A stretch of DNA of 64,000 nt from Haloferax sp. Q22 (GCF_001482285.1 NZ_LOEP01000027.1:1-64000); one strand, 5' to 3'. Shown: positions 41,325-51,415, counted from the first letter of the stretch. Notes: generated by a model from the letters alone, not told the origin. Program-made: numbers and translations.

Positions 41325-42064
41325 CTCGACACCAGAAGCGACTGTCCGTACCGAAGTCCTGGCCGGTCGAGCGCAAGACAGGCACGTTCACGGTCAAGGC
41401 CGGAGCGGGTCCGCACGGCGAAGAGGGGGTTCCCCTCCTCATCGTCCTGCGCGACGTGCTCGGCTACGTGGACTCGAAGAAGGAGGCCCAGTACGCCCTT
41501 AACCACCAGAGCATTCTGGTCAACGGCGACGTGGCCTCCGACGTCCGCCGTCCCATCGGGATGTTCGACATCCTGGCGTTCGTCCAGCGAGAGGAGTACT
41601 ACCGCGTCTTCCCCGACGAGGGAGGCCGCCTGGCGCTGACCCCCATCGACGCCGACTCGGCATCCAGCCGTCTCGGTAAGATCGTGAACAAGACGCAGGT
41701 CGGCGGTGGCGACTTCCAGCTGACGCTCCACGACGGGGCGACCCTCATCGTCGAGGACGCGTCGGAATACAGCGGCAAGGACTCCATCGTCGTCGACAAC
41801 GAGACGAAGGACGTCGTCGCGCACTTCCCCTACGAGGAAGGCGCGCTCGTCACGGCCGTCAACGGACGGCACTCCGGCGAGATCGGCGAGATCACCGAGA
41901 TCATCGTCACGCCCGGCAGCGGGAACAACTCCGTTGTCGTCGAGACCGAAGACGGCGAGTTCGAGACGGTCGAACAGTACGTCGTCGTCATCGACGAGAA
42001 CTTCACGGGTTCGGACGACGAGTCCGAAGCACGTCAGGCTACTGACGGCGGTGATGACGAATGA
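41321..42064 (+). CDS. rps4e: Ribosomal protein eS4
   Basis: A 247-residue small-subunit protein found only in archaea and eukaryotes. It begins [20 protein letters not shown]. The S4 RNA-binding domain contains [19 protein letters not shown], a central barrel follows, and a KOW motif sits in [15 protein letters not shown]. The acidic C-terminal 25 residues are a haloarchaeal extension. Confidence 0.96.
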   Translation: MTRHQKRLSVPKSWPVERKTGTFTVKAGAGPHGEEGVPLLIVLRDVLGYVDSKKEAQYALNHQSILVNGDVASDVRRPIGMFDILAFVQREEYYRVFPDEGGRLALTPIDADSASSRLGKIVNKTQVGGGDFQLTLHDGATLIVEDASEYSGKDSIVVDNETKDVVAHFPYEEGALVTAVNGRHSGEIGEITEIIVTPGSGNNSVVVETEDGEFETVEQYVVVIDENFTGSDDESEARQATDGGDDE

Positions 42065-42579
42065 GCGAGGCTGACTTCCACGCGATGCGCGACCCGCGCA
42101 TCGAGAAGGTCGTCGTCCACATGGGCGTCGGCGAAGGTGGTCGCGAACTCGCGAAGGCCGAGGACATCCTCGAGGAGATCACCGGTCAGGAGAGCGTTCG
42201 CACGATCTCCGGCCGCGCCTCGCAGGACTTCGGCGTCCGCCGCGGCGAACCCGTCGGCGCGAAGGTCACCCTCCGTGGTGACACCGCCGTCGAGTTCCTC
42301 GAAACCGCACTCCCCATCGCGGACCTCTCCGTCTCGTCGTTCGACCAGACGGGCAACTTCGGCTTCGGCGTCGAAGAGCACACGGAGTTCCCGAGCCAGG
42401 AGTACGACCCGCAGATCGGTATCTACGGGCTGGACGTGACGGTCAACCTCGTCCGCCCCGGCTACCGAGTGAAAAAGCGCGACAAGCGTTCCCGTCAGAT
42501 TCCGTCGTCCCACCGGATGACCGTCGAGGACGCCGTCGCGTTCATCGAGTCCACGTTCGACGTGGAGGTTGAAGAATGA
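42061..42579 (+). CDS. rpl5: Ribosomal protein uL5
   Basis: A 172-residue protein of the central protuberance that binds 5S rRNA. Landmarks are [40 protein letters not shown] and [18 protein letters not shown], with [20 protein letters not shown]. Coupled to neighbours on both sides by ATGA overlaps. Confidence 0.97.
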   Translation: MSEADFHAMRDPRIEKVVVHMGVGEGGRELAKAEDILEEITGQESVRTISGRASQDFGVRRGEPVGAKVTLRGDTAVEFLETALPIADLSVSSFDQTGNFGFGVEEHTEFPSQEYDPQIGIYGLDVTVNLVRPGYRVKKRDKRSRQIPSSHRMTVEDAVAFIESTFDVEVEE

Positions 42580-42752
42580 GCGATAGCGAAACAGAACAGA
42601 CGGGCGAGCACGCATCCCGCCGCACCGGCCAGGAGAACGAGTGCCGGCGCTGCGGTCGAAAGCAGGGACTTGTCAGCAAGTACGACATCAACCTGTGCCG
42701 CCAGTGCTTCCGAGAGATCGCCCGCGAGATGGGATTCAAGAAGTACCGATAA
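42576..42752 (+). CDS. rps14: Ribosomal protein uS14, zinc-binding form
   Basis: A 58-residue small-subunit head protein. Cysteines 23, 26, 41 and 44 (CRRCG and CRQCF) bind one zinc ion. The C-terminus [13 protein letters not shown] is typical. The N-terminal 20 residues are an acidic haloarchaeal extension. It lies between rpl5 (four-base overlap) and rps8 (three-base gap), its normal place in the archaeal spc cluster. Confidence 0.96.
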   Translation: MSDSETEQTGEHASRRTGQENECRRCGRKQGLVSKYDINLCRQCFREIAREMGFKKYR

Positions 42753-42755
42753 GCA

Positions 42756-43148
42756 ATGGCTGACAACGACCCACTCAGTAGCGCTCTCTCCGGTGTGGAC
42801 AACGCCGAGAGCGTCGGACACCTGTCCCACGAGATCCAGCCCGCCTCCAACATCATCGGCTCCGTCCTCGAGGTCTTCTACGACCGCGGGTACATCGACG
42901 GCTTCGAGTTCGTCGACGACGGCAAGGCCGGTCTGTTCGAGGTCGAACTGAAAGGCGCAATCAACGATTGTGGCGTCGTCAAGCCCCGGTATTCTGCCGG
43001 AGCCGACGACTTCGAGAAATGGGAGAAGCGATTCCTCCCCGCCCGTGACTACGGCGCGCTCATCGTCACGACGAGCCACGGCGTCATGAGCCATTACGAG
43101 GCCCGCGAGAAGGGCATCGGTGGCCAGATCATCGCCTACGTCTACTAG
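42756..43148 (+). CDS. rps8: Ribosomal protein uS8
   Basis: A 130-residue small-subunit platform protein. Segments [40 protein letters not shown] and the C-terminal [20 protein letters not shown] that contacts 16S rRNA helix 21. Confidence 0.97.
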   Translation: MADNDPLSSALSGVDNAESVGHLSHEIQPASNIIGSVLEVFYDRGYIDGFEFVDDGKAGLFEVELKGAINDCGVVKPRYSAGADDFEKWEKRFLPARDYGALIVTTSHGVMSHYEAREKGIGGQIIAYVY

Positions 43149-43152
43149 AACA

Positions 43153-43689
43153 ATGAGCCGAATAGAAATCGAAATCCCGGACGAGGTATCCGCCGAGGTC
43201 AAAAACCTCGAGCTCACCATCGAGGGCCCCAACGGAAGCGTCACCAAGCGCCTCTGGTACCCGAACGTCTCGGTCTCCGCCGAAGACGACGCTATCGTCA
43301 TCGAGAGCGACGTCGAGAACGCGAAGACCAACGCGACCATCGGTACCTTCGAGAGCCACGTGAACAACATGCTTCACGGCGCGACCGAGGGGTGGGAGTA
43401 CAAGATGGAAGTCCACTACGCTCACTTCCCGATGCAGGTTAGCGTCGAAGGCAGCGACGTGGTCATCAAGAACTTCCTCGGCGAGAAGTCCCCGCGACGA
43501 GCGCAGATTCGCGGCGACACGGACGTACAGGTCGACGGCGAAGAACTCACCCTGACGGGCTCCAACAAGGAGGACGTCGGGCAGACCGCCGCCGACATCG
43601 AACAACTCACCCGCGTCAAGGACAAGGACACTCGCGTGTTCACCGACGGCGTGTACATCACCCAGAAACCGCAGACTGGTGATGCCTAA
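43153..43689 (+). CDS. rpl6: Ribosomal protein uL6
   Basis: A 178-residue large-subunit protein with two repeated domains near the sarcin-ricin loop. Segments [39 protein letters not shown] and [20 protein letters not shown]. The ATG at 43153 is chosen; an in-frame upstream codon lies inside rps8. Confidence 0.96.
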   Translation: MSRIEIEIPDEVSAEVKNLELTIEGPNGSVTKRLWYPNVSVSAEDDAIVIESDVENAKTNATIGTFESHVNNMLHGATEGWEYKMEVHYAHFPMQVSVEGSDVVIKNFLGEKSPRRAQIRGDTDVQVDGEELTLTGSNKEDVGQTAADIEQLTRVKDKDTRVFTDGVYITQKPQTGDA

Positions 43690-44396
43690 TGTCGGAAGAA
43701 ATCACCGAACTCGAAGACATCAGCGGCGTCGGCCCGTCGAAGGCCGACGCACTCCGCGAAGCCGGCTTCGAGAGCGTCGACGACGTACAGGCCGCGAGCC
43801 AGTCCGAACTGGCCGAGGTCGACGGCATCGGTAACGCGCTCGCCGCGCGTATCAAAGCCGACGTCGGTGGCCTCGAGGTCTCCGACGAGGCCGAGGCCGA
43901 AGTCGAAGACGAGTCTGAAGCCGAGCCTGAGGAAGAGGAAGCCGAAGACGTCGAGACGGAGCTCCAGCCCCGCGGTCACGCGGACAAGAAGCCCCAGCTC
44001 GACGACGAAACCGCGGAAGCCCTGGCGCAGAAGCGCCGCGAGGGCAAGCCGCAGTTCAACCGGCAGGACCACCACAAGAAGAAGCGCACGCCCACGTCGT
44101 GGCGTCGCCCCCGTGGTGGTCTCTCCAAACAGCGTATCGGTATCAAGGGCAAGGGCCCCAAGGTCGAGGCGGGCTACCGCACGCCGAAGGCCGCCCGCGG
44201 CCTTCACCCGTCGGGCTTCGAGGAGGTCCGCGTGTTCAACACGGACGACCTCGAAGGCATCGACGGCGATACGCAGGCAGTTCGCATCGCCTCCTCGGTC
44301 GGCTCGCGCAAGCGCGAGCGCATCGAGGAAGCGTGTGAGGACCGCGAGATTCGCGTCCTCAACCCCACCTACGTCGAAGTAGAGGTGGATAACTGA
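43689..44396 (+). CDS. rpl32e: Ribosomal protein eL32 with helix-hairpin-helix extension
   Basis: A 235-residue protein in two parts. Residues 1-60 form tandem helix-hairpin-helix motifs ([16 protein letters not shown] and [16 protein letters not shown]). An acidic linker of about 40 residues follows. The C-terminal 130 residues are the eL32 core ([40 protein letters not shown]). The N-terminal extension is typical of haloarchaea and absent from eukaryotic eL32; its role, perhaps extra RNA binding, is unknown. Confidence 0.96.
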   Translation: MSEEITELEDISGVGPSKADALREAGFESVDDVQAASQSELAEVDGIGNALAARIKADVGGLEVSDEAEAEVEDESEAEPEEEEAEDVETELQPRGHADKKPQLDDETAEALAQKRREGKPQFNRQDHHKKKRTPTSWRRPRGGLSKQRIGIKGKGPKVEAGYRTPKAARGLHPSGFEEVRVFNTDDLEGIDGDTQAVRIASSVGSRKRERIEEACEDREIRVLNPTYVEVEVDN

Positions 44397-44851
44397 TGAC
44401 GGACCTCAAAGCGCAGAAGCGAATGGCGGCCGACGTCCTCGACGTCGGCAAGGGTCGAGTTTGGTTCGACCCCGAGGAACAGGCCGAAATCGCGGAGGCC
44501 ATCACGCGCGAAGACATCCGTGAACTCGTCGACGAGGGCACGATTCGCGCCAAGGACGCCAAGGGCAACTCGAAAGGTCGCGCACGCGAGCGCGCCGCCA
44601 AGCGTTCCTACGGTCACCGCAAGGGTGCCGGCTCCCGCAAGGGCCGTTCCGGCGCTCGACAGAACAAGAAAGACGCATGGGTCAGCCGAATCCGCGCCCA
44701 GCGCCGTCGCCTGAAAGAGCTTCGCGAGGACGGAACGCTCGACCGTTCCCAGTACCGCTCGCTCTACAACAAGGCGTCCGGTGGCGAATTCGATAGCGTG
44801 GACCGGCTTGAAGCGTACATTCAGAACAATTACCAGGTGGAGATTCAATAA
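44396..44851 (+). CDS. rpl19e: Ribosomal protein eL19
   Basis: A 151-residue archaeal/eukaryotic large-subunit protein. Segments LKAQKRMAADVLDVGKGRVW, IRELVDEGTIRAKDAKGNSK and the basic RKGAGSRKGRSGARQNKKDA. One-base overlaps (TGATG, TAATG) on both sides. Confidence 0.97.
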   Translation: MTDLKAQKRMAADVLDVGKGRVWFDPEEQAEIAEAITREDIRELVDEGTIRAKDAKGNSKGRARERAAKRSYGHRKGAGSRKGRSGARQNKKDAWVSRIRAQRRRLKELREDGTLDRSQYRSLYNKASGGEFDSVDRLEAYIQNNYQVEIQ

Positions 44852-45405
44852 TGGCGACCGGACCACGATACAAGGTTCCGATGCGGCGTCGCCGCGAAGT
44901 CCGGACCGATTACCATCAAAGGTTGCGCCTGCTGAAATCGGGCAAGCCCCGCCTCGTTGCTCGCGTGAGCAACAAGCACGTCAGGGCGCAGCTGGTCACT
45001 CCGGGCCCGCAGGGCGACGAGACCCACGCTGCAGCGACCTCTGCTGACCTCGACGAGTACGGCTGGGAAGCCCCCACGGGCAACCTCCCGAGCGCGTACC
45101 TCACGGGGTATCTGGCAGGTAAGCGGGCGCTGGCCGCCGGCGTCGAGGAAGCGGTCCTCGACATCGGCCTCAACACGGCCACGCCCGGAAACAAGGTCTT
45201 CGCGGTGCAGGAGGGTGCTATCGACGCTGGCCTCGAAATCCCCCACAACGACGCAGTGCTCGCTGACTGGGACCGCAACCGCGGTGTCCACATCGCCGAG
45301 TACGCAGAGCTGCTCGACGAGCCGCTCTACAGTGGAGACTTCGATGCCACGAACCTCCCCGACCACTTCGACGAAGTGCTCGGGAACCTTCAGGAGGACG
45401 AATGA
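44851..45405 (+). CDS. rpl18: Ribosomal protein uL18
   Basis: A 184-residue 5S rRNA-binding protein of the central protuberance. Segments [39 protein letters not shown] and the archaeal [20 protein letters not shown]. Stop overlaps rps5 (ATGA). Confidence 0.97.
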   Translation: MATGPRYKVPMRRRREVRTDYHQRLRLLKSGKPRLVARVSNKHVRAQLVTPGPQGDETHAAATSADLDEYGWEAPTGNLPSAYLTGYLAGKRALAAGVEEAVLDIGLNTATPGNKVFAVQEGAIDAGLEIPHNDAVLADWDRNRGVHIAEYAELLDEPLYSGDFDATNLPDHFDEVLGNLQEDE

Positions 45406-46046
45406 GCAGAAATAACAACGGCTGGGAGCCGCGAACGCGGCTCGGCCGCATGGTGCAGAACGGCGACGTCACGTCGATGGACCAGGCGCTCGAGACGGGA
45501 CTTCCGCTTAAGGAACCCCAGCTCGTCGACCAGCTCCTTCCCGGACTGGACGACGAGGTGCTCGACATCAACATGGTCCAGCGCATGACCGACTCCGGCC
45601 GCCGGGTGAAGTTCCGGTGTGTCGTCGCAGTCGGGAACCGTGACGGCTACCTCGGCTACGCTGAGGCCCGCGACGACCAGGTCGGCGGTGCCATCCAGAA
45701 AGCCATCGAGGTGGCGAAACTGAACATCATCAAGGTAGACCGCGGCTCGGGGTCGTGGGAAGACCGCGCAGGCGGCCTCAACTCCCTCTCGCGCAAGGCA
45801 GAGGGCAAGGCCGGCTCCGTGACGGTCCGTATCATTCCCGCCCCGCAGGGTCTCGGCCTCGCGGCCGCAGAGACCGTCCGGAACATCCTCGAACTCGCCG
45901 GTATCCAGGACGCCTGGACCAAGAGCGACGGGAACACCCGGACCACGGTCAACCTCGCGAAGGCGACCTACAACGCGCTCAAGAACGCGTCGCAGTCCCG
46001 TACGCCCCAGCGCGCTCGTGAAGTGCGTCAGGAGGTGCGCGAATAA
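45402..46046 (+). CDS. rps5: Ribosomal protein uS5
   Basis: A 214-residue small-subunit protein important for decoding accuracy. The double-stranded RNA-binding-like N-domain has [20 protein letters not shown] and [18 protein letters not shown], and the C-domain has [20 protein letters not shown]. Coupled to rpl18 and rpl30 by overlaps. Confidence 0.97.
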   Translation: MSRNNNGWEPRTRLGRMVQNGDVTSMDQALETGLPLKEPQLVDQLLPGLDDEVLDINMVQRMTDSGRRVKFRCVVAVGNRDGYLGYAEARDDQVGGAIQKAIEVAKLNIIKVDRGSGSWEDRAGGLNSLSRKAEGKAGSVTVRIIPAPQGLGLAAAETVRNILELAGIQDAWTKSDGNTRTTVNLAKATYNALKNASQSRTPQRAREVRQEVRE

Positions 46047-46510
46047 TGCAGGCTATCGTTCAGCTTCGCGGTGAGGTCAACATCGCACAGGACGTCCGCG
46101 ATACGCTCACGATGCTCAACATCCACCGCGTGAACCACGCGACGTTCGTGCCGGAAACGGACGCCTACCGCGGGATGATCTCGAAGGTCAACGACTTCGT
46201 CGCGCACGGCGAGCCGAGCGTCGACGTCGTCGAGACCCTCATCAGCACGCGCGCCGAGCCCGAGCAGGGCGACGGCGACATCACTGACGAGTGGGTCTCC
46301 GAGAACACCGACTACGACGACGTGGCCGCGCTCGCGCAGGCCATCGTCGACGAGGAAACGACGCTGCGAGAGCAGGGCGTCTCCCCCGTGCTCCGTCTGC
46401 ACCCGCCGCGTGGCGGTCACCGCGGACAGAAGCACGTTACCAAGGAAGGCGGTCAGCTCGGTAAGCACAGCACCGAACAGATCGACGAGCTCCTGGAGGA
46501 CATGCGATGA
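46046..46510 (+). CDS. rpl30: Ribosomal protein uL30
   Basis: A 154-residue archaeal-length uL30 (bacterial forms are about 60). Segments IVQLRGEVNIAQDVRDTLTM, LNIHRVNHATFVPETDAYRG and the basic LHPPRGGHRGQKHVTKEGG. Stop overlaps rpl15 (ATGA). Confidence 0.96.
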   Translation: MQAIVQLRGEVNIAQDVRDTLTMLNIHRVNHATFVPETDAYRGMISKVNDFVAHGEPSVDVVETLISTRAEPEQGDGDITDEWVSENTDYDDVAALAQAIVDEETTLREQGVSPVLRLHPPRGGHRGQKHVTKEGGQLGKHSTEQIDELLEDMR

Positions 46511-47004
46511 CGTCCAAGAAGCGACGCCAACGCGGTTCCCGCACGCACAGCGGCGGTACGCACAAGAACCGACGCGGTGCCGGTCACCGCGGCGGTCGCG
46601 GCCGCGCCGGACGCGACAAACACGAGTTCCACAACTACGAGCCGCTCGGCAAGCACGGCTTCAAGCGACCTGACGTCCTGCAGGACGACGTCGCCGAAGT
46701 CAAGATCCAGAAGCTCGACGAGGACGCGGCGCTCCTCGCGGCCGACGGAGTCGCCGAGAAGGACGGCGACACCTACACCATCGACGCCCGCGACGTGGCC
46801 GAGGACGGCTGGGAAGCGGACGTCGTGAAGGTGCTCGGTGGCGGGCAGGTTCGTAACGAACTGCACGTCGTCGCCGACGCCTTCACCGCCGGTGCCGTCG
46901 AACTCATCGAGGAGGCTGGCGGCAACGCCGAACTCTCCGAACGCGCCGAAGAAGCGGCGGAAGCCGAGGAATCGGCCGACGCCGACGAGGACGACGAGGA
47001 ATAA
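46507..47004 (+). CDS. rpl15: Ribosomal protein uL15
   Basis: A 165-residue large-subunit protein. The Gly/Arg-rich N-terminus GTHKNRRGAGHRGGRGRAGR penetrates rRNA. The C-terminal domain has VKVLGGGQVRNELHVVADAF and ends in an acidic halophile tail of 25 residues. Confidence 0.96.
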   Translation: MTSKKRRQRGSRTHSGGTHKNRRGAGHRGGRGRAGRDKHEFHNYEPLGKHGFKRPDVLQDDVAEVKIQKLDEDAALLAADGVAEKDGDTYTIDARDVAEDGWEADVVKVLGGGQVRNELHVVADAFTAGAVELIEEAGGNAELSERAEEAAEAEESADADEDDEE

Positions 47005-47007
47005 ATC

Positions 47008-48477
47008 ATGGGATGGAAGGACGCCGCCGAACCAGTGCTGGCGCGGATGCCCGCAGTCGCCCGACCGGAGGGACACGTACCGTTCCGCCGGAAGCTCGGG
47101 TGGACTGGTGGCATCCTCGTTCTGTACTTCTTCCTGACGAACGTGACGCTGTTCGGCGTCGACGCCGCGACCGCGAACGACCTGTTCGGTCAGTTCCGGT
47201 CGATCTTGGCCGGCCAGCAGGGCTCGGTGCTCCAACTGGGTATCGGTCCAATCGTCACGGCGAGCATCGTCCTACAACTGCTTGGCGGTGCTGACCTGCT
47301 CGGGCTCGACACGGACAACAATCCGCGCGACCAGATCCTCTATCAGGGTCTGCAGAAGCTGCTCGTCGGGGTCATGATCGTCCTGACGGGTCTGCCGATG
47401 GTGTTTGCCGGCAACTTCCTGCCGGCCGACCAAGCCGTAGCGGCGTCGCTCGGCATCGGTACGCTCGGCGTGAAGGGACTTATCTTCGCGCAGATCGCCG
47501 TCGGTGGTGTCCTCATCCTGTTCATGGACGAGATCGTCAGCAAGTGGGGCGTCGGCTCCGGGGTCGGCCTGTTCATTATCGCCGGCGTCAGCCAGCAGCT
47601 CGTCGGTGGGCTGTTCAGCTGGGAGGGCCTCGGTGGCGCGTCCGGGTTCTTCCCGACGTGGATCGGCATCGTCACCGGTGCCATCGAACTGCCGGCCTCG
47701 CCGACCGACCTGCTGTCGACGGTTTTCCTCGGTCAGGGACAGCTGCTCGCACTCATCACGACGGTGCTCATCTTCGGCATCGTCGTCTACGCCGAGAGCG
47801 TTCGCGTCGAGATTCCCCTCTCGCACGCCCGCGTGAAGGGTGCCCGCGGTCGCTTCCCGGTCAAGCTCATCTACGCGAGCGTCCTGCCGATGATCCTCGT
47901 CCGCGCCCTGCAGGCGAACATCCAGTTCCTCGGGCGCATCCTCAACAACTCGTGGACCGCCATGCCAGCGTGGCTCGGCCAGTACACGAGTGGACAGGTC
48001 ACCGGTGGCCTGTTCTACTACCTCGCGCCCATCCAGTCGCGGTCCGACTGGATGTGGTTCCTCGGGCTCACGTCGGCCGACCCGCTCGACATCGCCATCC
48101 GCGTGCTCATCGACCTGGTCTTCATGATCGTCGGTGGCGCGGTGTTCGCGATATTCTGGGTCGAGACGACGGGCATGGGTCCGGAATCGACCGCGCAACA
48201 GATTCAGAACTCCGGGATGCAGATTCCCGGGTTCCGACGCAACCCGCAGGTCATCGAGAAGGTCATGGAGCGGTACATCCCGCAAGTGACCGTCATCGGT
48301 GGCGCGCTCGTCGGCCTGCTCGCCGTCATGGCGAACATGCTCGGCACCATCGGCGCAGTCTCCGGGACGGGGCTGCTCCTTACGGTCTCCATCACGTACA
48401 AGCTGTACGAGGAGATCGCGGAGGAACAGCTCATGGAGATGCACCCGATGATGCGCAACATGTTCGGCTCCGAATAG
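47008..48477 (+). CDS. secY: Protein translocase subunit SecY
   Basis: The channel-forming subunit of the SecYE/Sec61 translocon. 489 residues with ten membrane helices. The plug region follows helix 1, helix 2 starts VLQLGIGPIVTASIVLQLLG, and the conserved cytoplasmic loops carry the segments EIPLSHARVKGARGRFPVKL and GFRRNPQVIEKVMERYIPQV. Archaeal form. Last gene of the superoperon, three bases after rpl15. The following gap (48478-48642) starts with a pyrimidine-rich stretch near 48522-48548 that may help end transcription. Confidence 0.97.
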   Translation: MGWKDAAEPVLARMPAVARPEGHVPFRRKLGWTGGILVLYFFLTNVTLFGVDAATANDLFGQFRSILAGQQGSVLQLGIGPIVTASIVLQLLGGADLLGLDTDNNPRDQILYQGLQKLLVGVMIVLTGLPMVFAGNFLPADQAVAASLGIGTLGVKGLIFAQIAVGGVLILFMDEIVSKWGVGSGVGLFIIAGVSQQLVGGLFSWEGLGGASGFFPTWIGIVTGAIELPASPTDLLSTVFLGQGQLLALITTVLIFGIVVYAESVRVEIPLSHARVKGARGRFPVKLIYASVLPMILVRALQANIQFLGRILNNSWTAMPAWLGQYTSGQVTGGLFYYLAPIQSRSDWMWFLGLTSADPLDIAIRVLIDLVFMIVGGAVFAIFWVETTGMGPESTAQQIQNSGMQIPGFRRNPQVIEKVMERYIPQVTVIGGALVGLLAVMANMLGTIGAVSGTGLLLTVSITYKLYEEIAEEQLMEMHPMMRNMFGSE

Positions 48478-48642
48478 CGAGCACCGACGCGCTCGACTGC
48501 CGCCGCACGCTCGCGGCGAACGTCACTTCCACTTCACTTCATTTCTGACCCGCTTGCACCGAGAGCGGCGCGACCGCCTCGGACCGCCCGTACCGCCGGA
48601 CAATCCGGTCACTTTTGACTGCCGCCGCCGGAACAGCGGGGT

Positions 48643-49365
48643 ATGCACGAGGGGCGACTCGCAGTCGACATCGAGACGGCCAGCCCGAACGGCCCGCCGA
48701 GCGACTTCCGGAACACCGACGACTTCGAGTTGGTCGCCGTCGGCCTCGGCTACCGTGGCGACGGCGACGACTCCGAGGTCGAAGTCGAAGTGCTCCTCCG
48801 CGATGGCGACTGGTCGCTTGAACACACGGCCGACCTCCTCCGGCGGGTCGTCGAGTGGTGCGAGGCCCGCGACGAGGGCGTCGTCACCTACAACGGCGAG
48901 TACTTCGACGAACACCACCTCCGCACGTGGGCCGACCGAGTCGCCGACGCCGGCGTCTGGGCGGACGCGCCGCGCCGAATCGACGCGTTGTTCGCCGACC
49001 ACGTCGACCTCGGAACCCTCGCCGCCGAGGCGTACCCGGGAGCAGTCCGCCCGAACCGCGACATCCCCGCGCTGTGGAAGGCGTGCAAGGAAGCCGGCGT
49101 CGACCAGCCGACCGTCTGGTACGACGACTACGACCTCCCGGCGGGCTACCTCGAACGCCTCGGCATCGAGGACGGCCACGTTAAGGGGGCGCACGTCGGC
49201 GAGGCGCTGGGCGAGGCGTACGTCGACGGCGTGGTCGCGGGACTCGACCACACCCGGACGCACGCCGAACTCACCCGGCTCCTCGTCGACTACGCCGCCG
49301 GCGACATCGAACCGCTGTTTTCGCTCCACGACACGCTCCGCCGGGCCGACGCGAGCGCGGACTGA
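48643..49365 (+). CDS. DEDD-type 3'-5' exonuclease, RNase H-like
   Basis: A 240-residue protein with the three exonuclease motifs. Exo I is AVDIETASP (Asp9, Glu11). Exo II is VVTYNGEYFDEHHL near residue 87. Exo III is DYAAGDIEPLF near 222 in the Tyr-x3-Asp arrangement. All four metal-binding acids appear present. It resembles the stand-alone RNase H-like exonucleases of haloarchaea; whether it trims DNA or RNA is not clear. It follows secY with its own upstream region. Confidence 0.82.
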   Translation: MHEGRLAVDIETASPNGPPSDFRNTDDFELVAVGLGYRGDGDDSEVEVEVLLRDGDWSLEHTADLLRRVVEWCEARDEGVVTYNGEYFDEHHLRTWADRVADAGVWADAPRRIDALFADHVDLGTLAAEAYPGAVRPNRDIPALWKACKEAGVDQPTVWYDDYDLPAGYLERLGIEDGHVKGAHVGEALGEAYVDGVVAGLDHTRTHAELTRLLVDYAAGDIEPLFSLHDTLRRADASAD

Positions 49366-49465
49366 CGGCGTGTCGGGGAACGACCCGGCCCGAGCCAGAC
49401 GAGCGGCCCGTGACTCGTCCTGTCTCGCGGCAAACGTTTAGCCGCCGGCAGTCGTATCGCGTGGT

Positions 49466-49822
49466 ATGAACGACCTCGAACCGGCGGCCGCCGTCGAGGA
49501 GGCGCTCCGCGGCAACGGCATCAGCGTCGAGTCAGTCTCGCTCGACGAGTCCGTCTCGCTGACCTATCTCACGGCGTTCCCGGACGTCGAACCCGACCAC
49601 GGCGAAGTCGGCCGCGCCGTCACGGCCTTCCTCGACCTCGCTCGCGACGACGAGTTCAACCCGAGGACCGTCGAGGCGACAGTGCTCCGAAGCGAGGGCG
49701 ACGTGCAGGCGACGTGGACGCTCGAAGCCGACTGGATTCGCGCGTACAACGACTACTCGCTGGACGACGAGGAACTGTCCCAGCGCGTTCTCGACAGCCT
49801 CTACGAGGAGGGAGACGCGTGA
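49466..49822 (+). CDS. Conserved haloarchaeal protein coupled to a hydrolase
   Basis: A 118-residue acidic protein without membrane segments: helix AAAVEEALRGNGISVESVS, strands SLTYLTAF and VEATVLRSEG, then the aromatic-rich ATWTLEADWIRAYNDYSLDD. Likely an alpha/beta sandwich. Family and role unknown. CGTTTAGCC lies about 30 bases upstream, consistent with a leaderless start. Its stop overlaps the GTG of the next gene (GTGA). Confidence 0.65.
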   Translation: MNDLEPAAAVEEALRGNGISVESVSLDESVSLTYLTAFPDVEPDHGEVGRAVTAFLDLARDDEFNPRTVEATVLRSEGDVQATWTLEADWIRAYNDYSLDDEELSQRVLDSLYEEGDA

Positions 49823-50760
49823 GCGCGTGGCGTCACCGCGGCGAGCCGCCCGCCGCGCGCGGTCCGCGTCGGCCCTCGCACTTCGAGTACTCGCGCGTCT
49901 CGCTGACGTTCGAGAGCGAGGGGGCGAACTGTGCGGGCTGGCTCTACCGCCCCGACGGCGTCGAGTCGCCGCCGGTGGTCGTCATGGCCGGCGAACTCGC
50001 CGCGGAGCGCCGTTTCGGTCTCCGCACCTACGCGGAGCGACTGGCCGAGGCGGGCTACGCCGCGTTCCTCTTCGACTACCGGAACACCGGTGACTCCGAC
50101 GGGGAGCCCCGGAATCTCGTGGAGCCCGACTCGCAGGTCGCCGACTGGCACGCCGCGCTCGACGGACTCCGCGGGCGCGACGAAATCGACTCGCGCTCGC
50201 TCGTCCTCTGGGGGGCTGGACTCTCCGGCGGCTACGCGCTCCGCGCAGCGGCCGAAGACGGTCGGGTCGCCGCGGTCGTCGCCCAGAACCCCATGCTCGA
50301 CGGAAAGGCGGTCACGCGGGGCCGAGGCGTCAAAGGGACGCTCGCGGCGGTCGCCGCCGGCGTCCGCGACAAACTCCAGTCGCGGCTCCTCGGCCCGTAT
50401 CGCGTCCCCGTCGTCGGTGACGGCTCGTCGATGGCCGTCTTCGAGGACCCCGGCGTGCGCGCCGCCTACCGCGACCTCGTGCCCCCGGGGAGCGCGTGGC
50501 GCGACGAGACGCCCGCTCGGTTGTTCCTCTCGCTGCTCCGCTATCGGGCGATCTCCGACCCGGAGGCCCTCACCTGCCCGACGCTCCTCGTCTCCGGGAC
50601 GCGCGACGACCTCGCGCCCGCCGACGCGGTGGCTGACCTCGCCGACGAGCTACCGGAGTCGACGCTAGTCGAACTCCCAGTCGGTCACTTCGACCACTAC
50701 GACCGGGCGTTCGAACAGACGTTCGGCCACCTCCTGTCGTTCCTCAAGTCGGTTCGATGA
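49819..50760 (+). CDS. Alpha/beta hydrolase
   Basis: A 313-residue serine hydrolase. Strand-loop VVVMAGELAAERRFGLRTYA provides the oxyanion region, FLFDYRNTGDSDGEPRN the next strand, GAGLSGGYALR the nucleophile elbow (GLSGG), SGTRDDLAPAD the acid and PVGHFDHYDR the base. The layout resembles peptidase S15/esterase-like hydrolases. The substrate is unknown. A GTG start overlapping the preceding stop is chosen because it sits at the right distance from the conserved part and couples the two genes. Confidence 0.82.
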   Translation: MSAWRHRGEPPAARGPRRPSHFEYSRVSLTFESEGANCAGWLYRPDGVESPPVVVMAGELAAERRFGLRTYAERLAEAGYAAFLFDYRNTGDSDGEPRNLVEPDSQVADWHAALDGLRGRDEIDSRSLVLWGAGLSGGYALRAAAEDGRVAAVVAQNPMLDGKAVTRGRGVKGTLAAVAAGVRDKLQSRLLGPYRVPVVGDGSSMAVFEDPGVRAAYRDLVPPGSAWRDETPARLFLSLLRYRAISDPEALTCPTLLVSGTRDDLAPADAVADLADELPESTLVELPVGHFDHYDRAFEQTFGHLLSFLKSVR

Positions 50761-50831
50761 CAGGAGACGAGTCATCCCGTTGAACGCTCGCGCGAACCAT
50801 TATGTCCTCGCCCGGCCTATACCACACAGAA

Positions 50832-51323
50832 ATGTCCACATCCACACGTTTCGTCTCGTTGTTCCTCGCCGTCGCGCTCGTCGCGGTGGCCGCGTCCGCC
50901 CCGGTGTTCGCACAGGAGTCGGAGGCACCGAGCGACGAGGAGATGCAACAGCTCCTCGAAGAGGGCGTCGCGCTGTACAATGACAACGTCGAACAGCTCG
51001 ACGTCTCGTTCGCCCGAAGCCTCATCGCCGGGAAGACGGTGAACGTCTACATCGAAGACGGCGACGAGACGCACGTGTTCTCGGCGTCGGTGCAAGACGA
51101 CATGCGCATCGACGACATCTCGACCGGCCCCAACGACGAGGCGTCGACCCGAATCACGACGGACCGGCAGACCCTCGAAACCATCGCCGACTCGTCTGAC
51201 CCGCTCGCCGAGGTTCAAGACGCCCTCGCCGACGACCGCATCCGCGTCTCCGGCGAGAAGGGCCACCCCGTCGACCAGGTCGTCTGGACCGTCGCCAACA
51301 CGTTCAAGAGCTTCTTCCTCTGA
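50832..51323 (+). CDS. Sec-secreted protein, unknown function
   Basis: A 163-residue exported protein. The signal peptide has the hydrophobic core FVSLFLAVALVAVAASAPVFA followed by a probable cleavage before QESEAP. The mature part is acidic and alpha/beta: a helix SDEEMQQLLEEGVALYNDN, strands around KTVNVYIEDGDETHVFSASV, and a helix pair ending in VVWTVANTFKSFFL. No lipobox or C-terminal anchor. An ATTATG element about 26-35 bases upstream supports the ATG at 50832. Confidence 0.7.
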   Translation: MSTSTRFVSLFLAVALVAVAASAPVFAQESEAPSDEEMQQLLEEGVALYNDNVEQLDVSFARSLIAGKTVNVYIEDGDETHVFSASVQDDMRIDDISTGPNDEASTRITTDRQTLETIADSSDPLAEVQDALADDRIRVSGEKGHPVDQVVWTVANTFKSFFL

Positions 51324-51355
51324 ACCCGGGCCGAACTGAACGCCGTCCGACTCCG

Positions 51356-51365
51356 TCTTTTCTTC
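51356..51365 (+). terminator. Candidate T-rich terminator
   Basis: TCTTTTCTTC follows the secreted-protein stop by about 30 bases in a GC-rich gap, a plausible archaeal termination signal. Confidence 0.32.
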
Positions 51366-51415
51366 GCGTTATCGCGTCCGTAACCCACTTTGCCGCCTCT
51401 CCCGTCTCTCCGTCG

